Shown: positions 1 through 7,405 of the stretch, in pieces
Position numbering within the stretch: position 1 is the first letter of the stretch
Layout of the letters: each line of letters starts with the position of its first letter
NCBI GenBank assembly: GCA_943330835.2
Contig: CALQJH020000084.1
Span: forward strand, 1-8,080
Source of the DNA: Candidatus Kuenenia stuttgartensis
GTDB lineage: Bacteria > Bacteroidota > Bacteroidia > Chitinophagales > Chitinophagaceae
Direction of reading: 5' to 3'
Length of the DNA stretch: 8,080 nt
Notes under the pieces: generated by a model
Databases searched by the model: none
What the model was told of the DNA's origin: nothing
What the model saw: only the letters and a program-made list of their open reading frames with translations
Made by a program: the position numbers and the translations under genes

Positions 1-525
1 ATTTCCACTTCCATTAAACCCACGGGTGGTGGGTGTTTTAAAAGTAAGAGAAGACGTCGTAACATCAACACCTTTCAAATTTGCAACGATATCATAATAA
101 TTTGCAGACGCCGTATTTCTGATCGCAGCAGCATTTACACGCTCAATGGATACAGGAGATTCTAGTATTTTTTCCGGAACACGAGAAGCAGAAATCACCA
201 CCTCTTGTCCAAGCTTAGTAGAAGGATTCAACGACACTTCCAATTTTGTGGAGGAAGATGTTACACTCATCTCCATTTCATCAAAACCAACGGAAGAGAA
301 AACTAGTGATGCAGGAAAAGATTTTACATTGATAGAAAAATTGCCTTTCTCATTTGTAAACGTACCAATATTCGACCCTTTAATCGTTACAGATATCGCA
401 GCAATATTTTCTTTTGATTGACCGTTTTTTACATTTCCTAAAATGACCTTATGTTGGGCATAAGTGCTAATCAGTATTAAATTGAAAAATACTGAAATGC
501 CTAAAAGGCGAATACAACTATTCAT
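1..525 (-). CDS. TonB-dependent outer-membrane receptor, N-terminal part (cut by window edge)
   Basis: Reading the minus strand from the ATG at 523-525 gives 175 codons with no stop, running off the window at base 1, so only the N-terminus is present. Residues 1-23 form a signal peptide (hydrophobic core LLGISVFFNLILIS, likely cleavage after TYA). Residues about 26-100 resemble the carboxypeptidase-regulatory-like domain that precedes many Bacteroidota receptors (VTIKGSNIGTFTNEKGNFSI, then FSSVGF). A TonB-box-like segment QEVVISASR lies at 107-115. The plug domain starts after it (SPVSIERV, NLKGVDVTT, TRGFNGSGN at 167-175). Such receptors import bulky substrates such as siderophores, cobalamin, or glycans across the outer membrane using TonB energy. 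The substrate cannot be told here, and no SusD-like partner is in view. The gene is separated from the upstream SET gene by 110 bp rich in inverted repeats, suggesting its own promoter. Confidence 0.93.
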   Translation of the reverse strand, partial: MNSCIRLLGISVFFNLILISTYAQHKVILGNVKNGQSKENIAAISVTIKGSNIGTFTNEKGNFSINVKSFPASLVFSSVGFDEMEMSVTSSSTKLEVSLNPSTKLGQEVVISASRVPEKILESPVSIERVNAAAIRNTASANYYDIVANLKGVDVTTSSLTFKTPTTRGFNGSGN

Positions 526-540
526 ATTTTGAAATATTGG

Positions 541-580
541 TTAATACTATTTAACAAAATAAGAATTGTAATAGTATTAA
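541..580. repeat. 11-bp perfect inverted repeat upstream of the TonB-receptor gene
   Basis: The arms TTAATACTATT (541-551) and AATAGTATTAA (570-580) are exact reverse complements separated by 18 bp. The inner arm edge is only 15 bp from the receptor start codon at 525. No T-run follows on the minus strand, so it does not look like an intrinsic terminator. It could be a two-half-site operator or a hairpin in the receptor mRNA leader. A weak promoter -7 candidate lies between the arms. Confidence 0.7.
555..562 (-). promoter_or_regulatory. Candidate -7 element for the TonB-receptor gene
   Basis: On the minus strand these bases read TTATTTTG, seven of eight matches to the Bacteroidota -7 consensus TAnnTTTG, about 30 bases upstream of the receptor ATG. 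No convincing TTG-type -33 box is seen at the expected distance, so this is tentative. It sits in the spacer between the two arms of the 541-580 inverted repeat, as would suit repression or activation by a protein binding both arms. Confidence 0.3.
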
Positions 581-590
581 AGAAATAATA

Positions 591-606
591 TTTTCAACAT
601 TGAAAA
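591..606. repeat. 16-bp dyad with 7-bp arms in the SET/receptor gap
   Basis: TTTTCAA (591-597) and TTGAAAA (600-606) are exact reverse complements with a 2-bp centre. A centre this short is too tight for a clean RNA hairpin with all seven pairs, so a protein-binding dyad is more likely than a terminator. It lies 30 bp past the SET-gene stop and about 65 bp upstream of the receptor start. Confidence 0.5.
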
Positions 607-635
607 GAACAGTACAAATAATTATCCTATCCAAC

Positions 636-1043
636 TCATTCCACAATTTCTCCATAATCAACAAATAACTCTTCCCCTTCAATAATGTCTCGAAGTGCTT
701 CAAAATCCATCCCTTCATCAATAGATTTAATATTGGGTGTATCTGAGTGATTGATGTAGATCACAGGATCAATCATCTTGAAGCCATATTCAGGAACGTA
801 ATAATGGTCATCATCATACAAACAATGATTCTCCACCAAAAAGCGACTGTGCTCCGGTAAATTTTCTATTTCAGCTTTAGAAATTTTCATCCACTCTGAA
901 CTGTCTTGTGAGAAAAGACTACGCTGCCCTTTATTGATATTTCTTATGGCAAAAACTCCAATACCCTGAACCTGAGATGGCTTGAGCATTACGAATGTAT
1001 TATTGGTCAACTCGTCTATGAGTTGTTGTTTTGCATTAAACAT
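636..1043 (-). CDS. Small SET-domain protein, probable protein-lysine N-methyltransferase
   Basis: This 135-residue protein is essentially a lone SET domain, the fold that transfers methyl groups from S-adenosylmethionine to lysine side chains of proteins. Visible hallmarks are the GIGVFA strand (27-32), the YINHSDTPN motif (96-104; the NHS..PN signature forming part of the SAM pocket and pseudoknot) and the EGEELFVDYG motif (122-131) with the catalytic-site tyrosine Y130. There is no cysteine-rich post-SET segment, no signal peptide and no membrane segment, so it should act in the cytoplasm. The start is ATG at 1041-1043, only 3 bp after the stop of the preceding methyltransferase gene, implying co-transcription and perhaps translational coupling. 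It is the last gene of the cluster. The substrate is unknown; possibilities include ribosomal proteins or a DNA-binding protein. Family assignment is firm, activity is inferred. Confidence 0.85.
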   Translation of the reverse strand: MFNAKQQLIDELTNNTFVMLKPSQVQGIGVFAIRNINKGQRSLFSQDSSEWMKISKAEIENLPEHSRFLVENHCLYDDDHYYVPEYGFKMIDPVIYINHSDTPNIKSIDEGMDFEALRDIIEGEELFVDYGEIVE

Positions 1044-1046
1044 TTT

Positions 1047-1943
1047 CTATGTTGTCGTCTTTTGAATTACATAAATAACAGAACTGCATTTTCTTTTGTT
1101 AAAAAAACAAATAACATTAGAAATGAAGCCAATTATAAATGCCATAAACAATCCGAATATATTTTCTTTATATTTTTCACTCAACATGCTCACATAAAAG
1201 CTGTCAAACCACATGGGCTTGATGGTTTTAATTTTCATTCCATATTGTCTCATTAACAACTCCATACTTTTAGGAGAAAAGTGATACAAGTGTCGTGGCA
1301 CATCATAAGCGGCCCATTTCGCTTTATAATGACTGGCATCAAAACTCGTGTAATTTGGAACTGCTATAAACAAAACGCCGTTCGTTTTTAATACTTTTTT
1401 TAATTGCGCAACATATTCATGCAACTGGTGTACATGTTCCATCACATGCCACATGGTAATCGCATCATAAGCATCCGCTTGAAGTTGAAATAATTTATCG
1501 GGAGACTGAGGATCTAGTTGATATAAAGTTCTCGCTTTATTAATTGCGTTTTCATCGGGCTCTAAACCTGTTACAGCCCATCCTGCAGTTCTCAACGTAT
1601 GAAGAAAAGCTCCTGTACCGCAACCCACATCTAGCATATTCCCTTTTTTTAATCCGGTTTGCTGCTGGATTAATTTTCTTTTAGTAGCTAAAGTAAATTT
1701 TCTTATCCGATGATAAATGCTATTCACCAAACCTTGCTTCGTATCGCTATGAGAAATGTATGCATCAGATTGATAGTACTTTCCAATTTGATCTTGCGTG
1801 GCAACATCCTGTGTAAATCTCAAGCTGCAATCTGCGCAATGCCATATCGAAAAAATTTCATTCGAAACGGTATAATCCTTCGCCTGAAGTACTGGAATAA
1901 TATGTTGACTTTTACAAGCTGGACAAAGAGTATAATGAATCAT
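1047..1943 (-). CDS. Class I SAM-dependent methyltransferase with N-terminal zinc ribbon
   Basis: The 298-residue product begins with a probable zinc ribbon: CPAC at 7-10 and CADC at 36-39. A Rossmann-type methyltransferase domain follows: motif I LDVGCGTGAFL (104-114) binds S-adenosylmethionine, the acidic end of the second strand is GLEPD (126-130), and MWHVMEHVH (164-172) matches the W/HVxEHV motif of the Methyltransf_11/12/23 group. After YDVPRHLYHFSP comes a C-terminal region with a hydrophobic stretch (IFGLFMAFIIGFISNVICFF) followed by basic residues, which might dock the enzyme to the membrane. This layout recurs in Bacteroidota enzymes annotated only as class I methyltransferases, some near cell-surface polysaccharide genes, but no such genes are seen here. 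The substrate is unknown. It starts with ATG at 1941-1943, 12 bp after the HU-like gene, and is followed by the SET gene after 3 bp. Confidence 0.88.
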   Translation of the reverse strand: MIHYTLCPACKSQHIIPVLQAKDYTVSNEIFSIWHCADCSLRFTQDVATQDQIGKYYQSDAYISHSDTKQGLVNSIYHRIRKFTLATKRKLIQQQTGLKKGNMLDVGCGTGAFLHTLRTAGWAVTGLEPDENAINKARTLYQLDPQSPDKLFQLQADAYDAITMWHVMEHVHQLHEYVAQLKKVLKTNGVLFIAVPNYTSFDASHYKAKWAAYDVPRHLYHFSPKSMELLMRQYGMKIKTIKPMWFDSFYVSMLSEKYKENIFGLFMAFIIGFISNVICFFNKRKCSSVIYVIQKTTT

Positions 1944-1955
1944 AAAAGGTATATT

Positions 1956-2585
1956 TTAATAAACAGCATTTGCAGCGTGAGAAGGATGTTGATTCAATTT
2001 CTTAGTATCGTTTGAAGTGCTGGTATTATCAGTAACGTAGTGAATAACAACAGTAAGCAAGAGCAATATAATGACTAAAAAAAACATCAACCATTGATTG
2101 CCTTTTTTAACTTTGGCATCTTTGAGATACCCATGCATATATGCAGTTGTCTTTTGTTCATCACCCACTCTTACCTGATGAACAGCTTCTGGATGAACAA
2201 CCCTATGTAATGCGATTTTCGGAAAAAAATCCTGAGGCAACTCTCTTTGTTTAAATTGCAATTCCCCGTTATCATTTACAGAAATTGTGCCGGCTTGAGC
2301 AATAGCTACTTCCTGACCTATTTTAATATTCAAAATATCTGTACAATACTGTTGAAGAATACTACCTGCCAGATGATTATCGATATTTTTTTGCTTTGCA
2401 ATAAACGAAATAAAAGCAGCAGCATCCTTTTCAACGGATGTCAACTCTATGAATGGGGCCGGTGCAGAAATTAATTTCTCTCCAACTGAAAAATGTGCAT
2501 GGCTTTGCTTCAATTCAAGCGTGCCGATTTTCGGCAATGGACAATACTTATACTGAATAAGAAACTGCTCAATTACATGCTGCAT
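1956..2585 (-). CDS. HU/CCDC81-like domain protein with a single transmembrane segment
   Basis: I place the start at the ATG at 2583-2585, giving 209 residues. A longer frame opens at 2630, but its extra 15 residues (MCFGWFNHSILNITA) overlap the end of the upstream barrel gene and do not look like the family N-terminus. The internal start leaves a normal 11-bp gap. The N-terminus MQHVIEQFLIQYKYCPLPKIGTL resembles the HU-CCDC81 bacterial domain 1, in which HU-fold proteins open with a short helix and a P.iGt/G strand. Residues about 50-130 (AFISFIAKQ, ILQQYC, AGTISVNDNGELQF) fit the second HU-like domain. One membrane helix lies at about 165-183 (LMFFLVIILLLLTVVIHYV), with a short polar tail. 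Basic residues before the helix suggest a cytoplasmic N-terminal part. Related Bacteroidota proteins often carry a C-terminal SPOR domain, which is absent here. The function is unknown; DNA binding or envelope tethering is conjecture. Confidence 0.7.
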   Translation of the reverse strand: MQHVIEQFLIQYKYCPLPKIGTLELKQSHAHFSVGEKLISAPAPFIELTSVEKDAAAFISFIAKQKNIDNHLAGSILQQYCTDILNIKIGQEVAIAQAGTISVNDNGELQFKQRELPQDFFPKIALHRVVHPEAVHQVRVGDEQKTTAYMHGYLKDAKVKKGNQWLMFFLVIILLLLTVVIHYVTDNTSTSNDTKKLNQHPSHAANAVY

Positions 2586-2596
2586 AGCTGTTATAT

Positions 2597-4240
2597 TTAA
2601 AATCGAATGATTAAACCAGCCAAAACACAAATCCCATAAACAGGATAATTATGCCAGCGCTGGTATTTATCTCCAAAGATATTATTTAGATCTGCAAAAG
2701 CATTTATTTTGTTAGTCAACTTATACTCTCCACCCAAACTTAAATCCACCCCGCCTTTTAAAGACCCTGACTTATTTCCCTTTGCCAGATAATGACCACC
2801 ACCAAACATATAAAAATCTCCTTTCAATACTAATTTTTTCAACGCATTCCATTGTACAGCTGCGGTACACTCCATCGGTAAAGTAGACCAGGCCTTTTCA
2901 TTGGCTTTCATTCCAGCATACGCATTCAGTGTAATTCCGCCAGTTGCATATAATTTACCCGGAATCGTATAACTGATATTGCCATGCAATTTAAAATTAT
3001 TGACTTTATCTTCATTAGACAACACAAATGATTTTTCATCAGCGGTTGCTGCGGTATCATTTATAATAAATTGGTAATTATTGTACGACACCCAAGCCAC
3101 TTTTGCACTAGCTACGATTCGATTAGATAAATTAGTTTTTAATCCTGCGTAATATTCCGTTTCTAATGTATTGGTTTGATTTTTTAGAGCAGTAAGATAT
3201 GGATTGATATAACTTAAATTACGATAGGTATTCTTGTTGAGTTTTCCAATAAATCCACCTTGCAAAACGAAGGGGAAATTTTTAATCTTGAGTTCCCCAA
3301 AGATATTGGGCAAAATAACAAGCTTACCATTATCCCAAATGGCATTAACGCCTCCATTTATTTTATACAAAGAATTTTGATAAATTAATGATGGGGAAAA
3401 TTGAGCCGCGTTATTATGATAATCATAATTAACAGAATCAATATTTTTTGCTGTACAATTTGTCAAATCAAACATGGCATCAACTTTCAAGGTAAAGAGG
3501 TCGTTGATTTTCTTTTCAGCTGGAACATCTATTCTAAATGTAGTCTCGTTCATTGCATCCTTTGCTGTAAAGTAATTGAACTGCATTTTAGTATCATAAT
3601 CAATATTTAAAGTATTCTCTTTCGTATTTCTAAACCCTGCTTTAAAATCCATCTCTTGAAATTGCTGACTAATCTCATTCTTGTTGTATTTATATAAATC
3701 ATGATTATACCCATATAAATAAAATTGACGTTGCTTCATTTCAAGACTTGCATAAGCTTCTGTTTTAGGAAAGAAATAACTTCCTGTTCCCATCAAAGAA
3801 AACAAGGAGTAATTTTGATTTTCAATTTTCCCTTTTGATGAAATATAATCGCCGTAAACATTCACTAGTAATTCCTTTTTATTTCTTAGACAAGCCCCAG
3901 CAGATAATACAGGTGTCGTATGGTTACCAAACCCCGCTTTCACCCAAAAATGATTCCCGAAATTCATTGTTGTATCCACATTGAAAGCAAGTGGCTTTAA
4001 AGTAATTGGAGCATACAAGTAGATAAGCGCCTGATCAGGAATATCATAATTCAACTTTTCCTTTACAGCATCTGAAGCTAAAGTAGTTGCAGAAAAATTA
4101 ATTTTAGCAACATTCATCAATACAGGTTTGTACGCTGAAATTACTGTTACAGATTGCTTTATTGCAGTATCCTTTTGAGCATATAATTCACTACAAAATA
4201 ACAGAGACAGTATCGTAAAAAATATGGAGACAAATTTCAT
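2597..4240 (-). CDS. Outer-membrane beta-barrel protein, TonB-receptor-like barrel without plug
   Basis: I choose the ATG at 4238-4240 (547 residues) because it begins an ideal signal peptide, MKFVSIFFTILSLLFCSELYA, with cleavage before Q22; an upstream GTG at 4268-4270 would only add a polar ten-residue leader. Mature residues about 22-90 (SVTVISAYKPVLMNVAKINF, then LAPITLKPL-like YAPITLKPLA) form a short periplasmic extension. From about residue 95 on (FWVKAGFGNHTTPVLSAG) alternating hydrophobic strands with aromatic girdles continue to the end. The C-terminus (INAFADLNNIFGDKYQRWHNYPVYG, ending IIRF) is like the last strands of TonB-dependent receptors and ends in phenylalanine, the usual outer-membrane assembly signal. 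The plug motifs of true receptors are missing and the protein is shorter. It follows the long TPR gene by 90 bp, a gene pairing I have seen as typical of Bacteroidota, suggesting that the TPR protein is its periplasmic partner. Ligand or cargo is unknown. Confidence 0.85.
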   Translation of the reverse strand: MKFVSIFFTILSLLFCSELYAQKDTAIKQSVTVISAYKPVLMNVAKINFSATTLASDAVKEKLNYDIPDQALIYLYAPITLKPLAFNVDTTMNFGNHFWVKAGFGNHTTPVLSAGACLRNKKELLVNVYGDYISSKGKIENQNYSLFSLMGTGSYFFPKTEAYASLEMKQRQFYLYGYNHDLYKYNKNEISQQFQEMDFKAGFRNTKENTLNIDYDTKMQFNYFTAKDAMNETTFRIDVPAEKKINDLFTLKVDAMFDLTNCTAKNIDSVNYDYHNNAAQFSPSLIYQNSLYKINGGVNAIWDNGKLVILPNIFGELKIKNFPFVLQGGFIGKLNKNTYRNLSYINPYLTALKNQTNTLETEYYAGLKTNLSNRIVASAKVAWVSYNNYQFIINDTAATADEKSFVLSNEDKVNNFKLHGNISYTIPGKLYATGGITLNAYAGMKANEKAWSTLPMECTAAVQWNALKKLVLKGDFYMFGGGHYLAKGNKSGSLKGGVDLSLGGEYKLTNKINAFADLNNIFGDKYQRWHNYPVYGICVLAGLIIRF

Positions 4241-4330
4241 ATCCGAAAGATTTTTATTTTTAATACTCACTTTGTAAAATTTAAATTCGTTTATAAATTG
4301 GAATAACTAGTTCTGAGAAAAATAGCCCAA

Positions 4331-7300
4331 TTATTTATTATTGATTTTAGAGGATTGCTGCTCTTTTATTTCAACCAGTACTAACTTTTCAGTTGCCTCA
4401 TCTTTTAATTCCTTTACAGAAGTATTCTTCGCTACACTTTCATAGGTTGCTTTAGCATTAAAATAATCTTTCTTTTTTAGGAAAACATCTCCGAGTAAAA
4501 TATAGGATTTGGCAACCCAATAATCATAAGAACTTGTTTCTTTAATTACAGCCAATGCATACTTCTCTGCAAGTAGCAGATTATTCAATAAGAAATAGCT
4601 AGAAGCCAACTCATACCTAGCTTGTGCGCCCCAGGCTGCTTTATTAATTAGCATGACCAGCTTGAAAGATTCAATGGCAGCAAGTGTGTCCTTTATAGAT
4701 AGTTGAGATTTGCCTAAAACTAATGATGCGATGGCTTTATCATCAGTACTAATTCCCTTCTTAGTTAGCAAATCTTTCGCCGCAATATTTGCTTCATCAT
4801 AAGCTTTCAATTGAAAGCAAGTACGAACTAATCCTCTTAAGGCTTCTAACTTATTTTCTTCATTATTGCCATTAGCCAACAACAATTGAAATGATTTCTT
4901 TGCATTGAGGTAATCATGAGATTCGAAATAATAGATACGTCCCAATTGCAGTGTAGCCGATTCGAAATATTCGCTTAAGCCTTGTACAGAAACAAAACCA
5001 TAAGCAGTAATTGCTTTTTTGAAATCCTTTTCCTTTTCATAACAAATGCCTAAGTAATAATTTGCATCCACTACATATGCTCCGTTTGAATATCGAGTAA
5101 GATAGCTATTCAAACTATTTATTGCGATTTTTGCTTCATTATTTTGATATTTTTTATACGATGCCTGATATGCTAAAGAGTCAGCTTCGATAATATTAAC
5201 AGCGATTTTATTAGCTCGTAAAAGTGCAAAATAATCATCAGTCGTTCCTTCTTCTAAATAGATATCTTTTACAATGGGCAATGCTTCTTCAGCTTCATTT
5301 GACTTCGGATAGTTTTTTATCAAATCCTTAAAAGCATCGATAGCGTTGAGATTATCGTTGTTATTATAATATGCTAACCCTAATTTTAAAAATACTTTTG
5401 GGCGAATACTAAGAGCTTGATTAGAAGCCGTCAATCTTTTCAAATAAGGAATTGCTTTTGAAAAGTTTTCATCTGCAATATAAGTTAAAGCCATTTCAAA
5501 TTGTGCATCAGCTAATAAATTACTGTTAGGAAATGAGCTGCTTAATTGAGCTAATAAATTTATTTTATCTAAACTACTTTTCACTCCCACTATCATGGCT
5601 TTTTGAAACAACGCATAATCAGATTGAGGAAATTTGAATAAAATTACTTTATCATACATCAGATTTGCATTTGCATAATCTTTCAGCATAAAATTACAAT
5701 CTGCCATTCTTACAAAAACATCTTGTTCGATTGAAGTTGAATTAATGGTTGGTTCAATTACGATTAAACTAAATTGAGTCAATGCCAATTTGAATTGTTC
5801 TTTTTGGAAATAACTATAGCCCAAATTATATTTTGCATGCGAAAAATTCGCCTCGCCTTGCGGCGGAACTTTACTGTCTAAAAAAGTAGCTGTAAAAGAA
5901 ATACAAGTGTCATATTTTTGTTGGCGATAAGCAATTTCCCCTTTCCAGAAAGCAGCATAAGAAGTAATTATAGATGCTGGGGTATTTTTAAGAATACTAT
6001 TCAACAAACCATCTGCATCATTTATTTGTTGGTCATTAATTAATTGAATGGCTTTGCCATAAAGAAGTTTAGCATATACTTTTTGCTGCGATAAAGTAGG
6101 ATTATTTAATGTAGCATAAACAGCTAACCCTTCAGTAAAATTATTTGTATTGGCCAGGATATTTACCAAAATTAGTTTCGCTTCTTCTTCATATTCCGAA
6201 TTGGGATAATCGCTGATAAACTGTTTTATTTCATTCAATGCAACATCCTGAAAACCTAATTCATAAGATAATTTAGCATAATTGAAACGGGATATTTTTT
6301 GCTGAATTTTATTGGTACTATTATACGCGCTATATTGAAAAGCACTTCTAGCATTGGCTTTATCATTAATATTCAAATACAAACTACCCAAAAGATACAT
6401 GCTGTTTTGGCCCATCGAATCTCTCTCATTACTTAATTGCTTAAATCCCTCAATGGCTTTTGTAGTATTATTTGTTTTATAATAACAAAAACTCAAATCG
6501 TACATCACTTCTTTTGAAACCTTATCATTATCATTGACATGTTGTTCAAAAAATGGAAGTGCTTTTGAGAAATTTTCTTTCTCGAAATAAAGCTGTGCTA
6601 CCAATAATTGCAAATTACTTTTATAATACAAATCTCCGCCTGCTGACAACACGCTTTCTCCATACTCCAAGGACTCCAGCTTTTTATTTTGCAAATACAA
6701 TATTTCAGCAACATAATAAGGTACGACCTGATTGTATTCAGAAACTTTTTCTACCAATCTAAAAGATTGCAATGCCGACTCATAATCCTTATCCCCATAA
6801 GAAATAAATCCATAATAATAATTGGCGGGCAAATAATATTTGATAGAAACCAATGAAATCAAGTCTGCAAAAAGAATCTTGGCCTCGCTGAATTTTTTAA
6901 TATTAAATAGTGCATACCCATTTTCAAATTTGGCATTTATCATCTCTTCTTTACTCAGATGTTCAAACTTTGTACGACTAAAAAAATCAGCCGCTTTTTG
7001 AAAGTCTTTATTTATAAAATAATAATGCCCCAAATGAAAACAAAGTTCCTGTATACGAAACTTATTATTACTCTCCGCGATATAATTATTGGCATCTTTT
7101 TCTGCAATAGAAAGCTGTAAATGTAATTCGCAAACGATATAAAAATAATCGACATCATCTTTGATATAAGAAAAATCACTTTTCGAATAATCAGGATATT
7201 GATTCTTCAATTCTTTTAATAGTGGATATGCCTGTTCAAAATCGTTCTGATTTACAAAAGACCTTGCCTCCTTATATTTTTTTTCTACATCAAGTACAAG

Positions 7301-7375
7301 ATGAGTAGGTTGAGCGAAGGGGATAAGAAAAGAGAAGACAATACTTAGTAAGATTACAGTTTTTTTTATAGCCAT
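4331..7375 (-). CDS. Large secreted tetratricopeptide-repeat (TPR) protein
   Basis: The 1014-residue product starts with a signal peptide (KKTVILLSIVFSFLIPFA, likely cleavage near A21/Q22), so it should be periplasmic or attached to the outer-membrane inner face; no lipobox cysteine is present, so it is not an obvious lipoprotein. Nearly the rest of the chain, from about residue 34 on, is TPR solenoid. Around fifteen or more units are recognisable by the pattern Y/LG..Y....F..A...F, for instance ENGYALFNIKKFSEAKILF, LGYSYFQKEQFKLALTQF, LGLAYYNNNDNLNAIDAF and LGICYEKEKDFKKAITAY. No enzyme domain is seen; TPR solenoids scaffold protein complexes. The start is ATG at 7373-7375, the only one before the signal peptide. 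It is the first gene of the minus-strand cluster and lies 90 bp ahead of the barrel gene, its probable partner. Some units follow the YPNSEYEEEA pattern of YbgF/BamD-like TPRs. The exact role is unknown. Confidence 0.9.
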   Translation of the reverse strand: MAIKKTVILLSIVFSFLIPFAQPTHLVLDVEKKYKEARSFVNQNDFEQAYPLLKELKNQYPDYSKSDFSYIKDDVDYFYIVCELHLQLSIAEKDANNYIAESNNKFRIQELCFHLGHYYFINKDFQKAADFFSRTKFEHLSKEEMINAKFENGYALFNIKKFSEAKILFADLISLVSIKYYLPANYYYGFISYGDKDYESALQSFRLVEKVSEYNQVVPYYVAEILYLQNKKLESLEYGESVLSAGGDLYYKSNLQLLVAQLYFEKENFSKALPFFEQHVNDNDKVSKEVMYDLSFCYYKTNNTTKAIEGFKQLSNERDSMGQNSMYLLGSLYLNINDKANARSAFQYSAYNSTNKIQQKISRFNYAKLSYELGFQDVALNEIKQFISDYPNSEYEEEAKLILVNILANTNNFTEGLAVYATLNNPTLSQQKVYAKLLYGKAIQLINDQQINDADGLLNSILKNTPASIITSYAAFWKGEIAYRQQKYDTCISFTATFLDSKVPPQGEANFSHAKYNLGYSYFQKEQFKLALTQFSLIVIEPTINSTSIEQDVFVRMADCNFMLKDYANANLMYDKVILFKFPQSDYALFQKAMIVGVKSSLDKINLLAQLSSSFPNSNLLADAQFEMALTYIADENFSKAIPYLKRLTASNQALSIRPKVFLKLGLAYYNNNDNLNAIDAFKDLIKNYPKSNEAEEALPIVKDIYLEEGTTDDYFALLRANKIAVNIIEADSLAYQASYKKYQNNEAKIAINSLNSYLTRYSNGAYVVDANYYLGICYEKEKDFKKAITAYGFVSVQGLSEYFESATLQLGRIYYFESHDYLNAKKSFQLLLANGNNEENKLEALRGLVRTCFQLKAYDEANIAAKDLLTKKGISTDDKAIASLVLGKSQLSIKDTLAAIESFKLVMLINKAAWGAQARYELASSYFLLNNLLLAEKYALAVIKETSSYDYWVAKSYILLGDVFLKKKDYFNAKATYESVAKNTSVKELKDEATEKLVLVEIKEQQSSKINNK

Positions 7376-7405
7376 AATGATGATTCTTTTCTAATTTGAT
7401 TATTG

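Noticed and set aside
146..421. Plus-strand open frame of 91 codons
   Set aside because: It is antisense to the TonB receptor, whose signal peptide, regulatory domain and plug motifs are unmistakable; the plus-strand translation shows no domain.
1023..1256. Plus-strand open frame of 77 codons overlapping the SET/methyltransferase junction
   Set aside because: It is antisense to two well-supported genes and has no recognisable motif.
1710..2015. Plus-strand open frame of 101 codons
   Set aside because: It is antisense to the zinc-ribbon end of the methyltransferase and the tail of the HU-like gene; its composition looks like a shadow of those frames.
2247..2474. Plus-strand open frame of 75 codons
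   Set aside because: It is antisense to the HU-like gene and carries no domain.
3401..3610. Plus-strand open frame of 69 codons
   Set aside because: It is antisense to the barrel gene and shows low-complexity isoleucine runs expected from reversed AT-rich coding DNA.
4311..4319. Short palindrome TTCTGAGAA after the TPR stop
   Set aside because: The arms are only four bases long and no T-run follows on the minus strand, so it is not a credible terminator.
6553..6762. Plus-strand open frame of 69 codons
   Set aside because: It is antisense to the TPR gene, with no motif.
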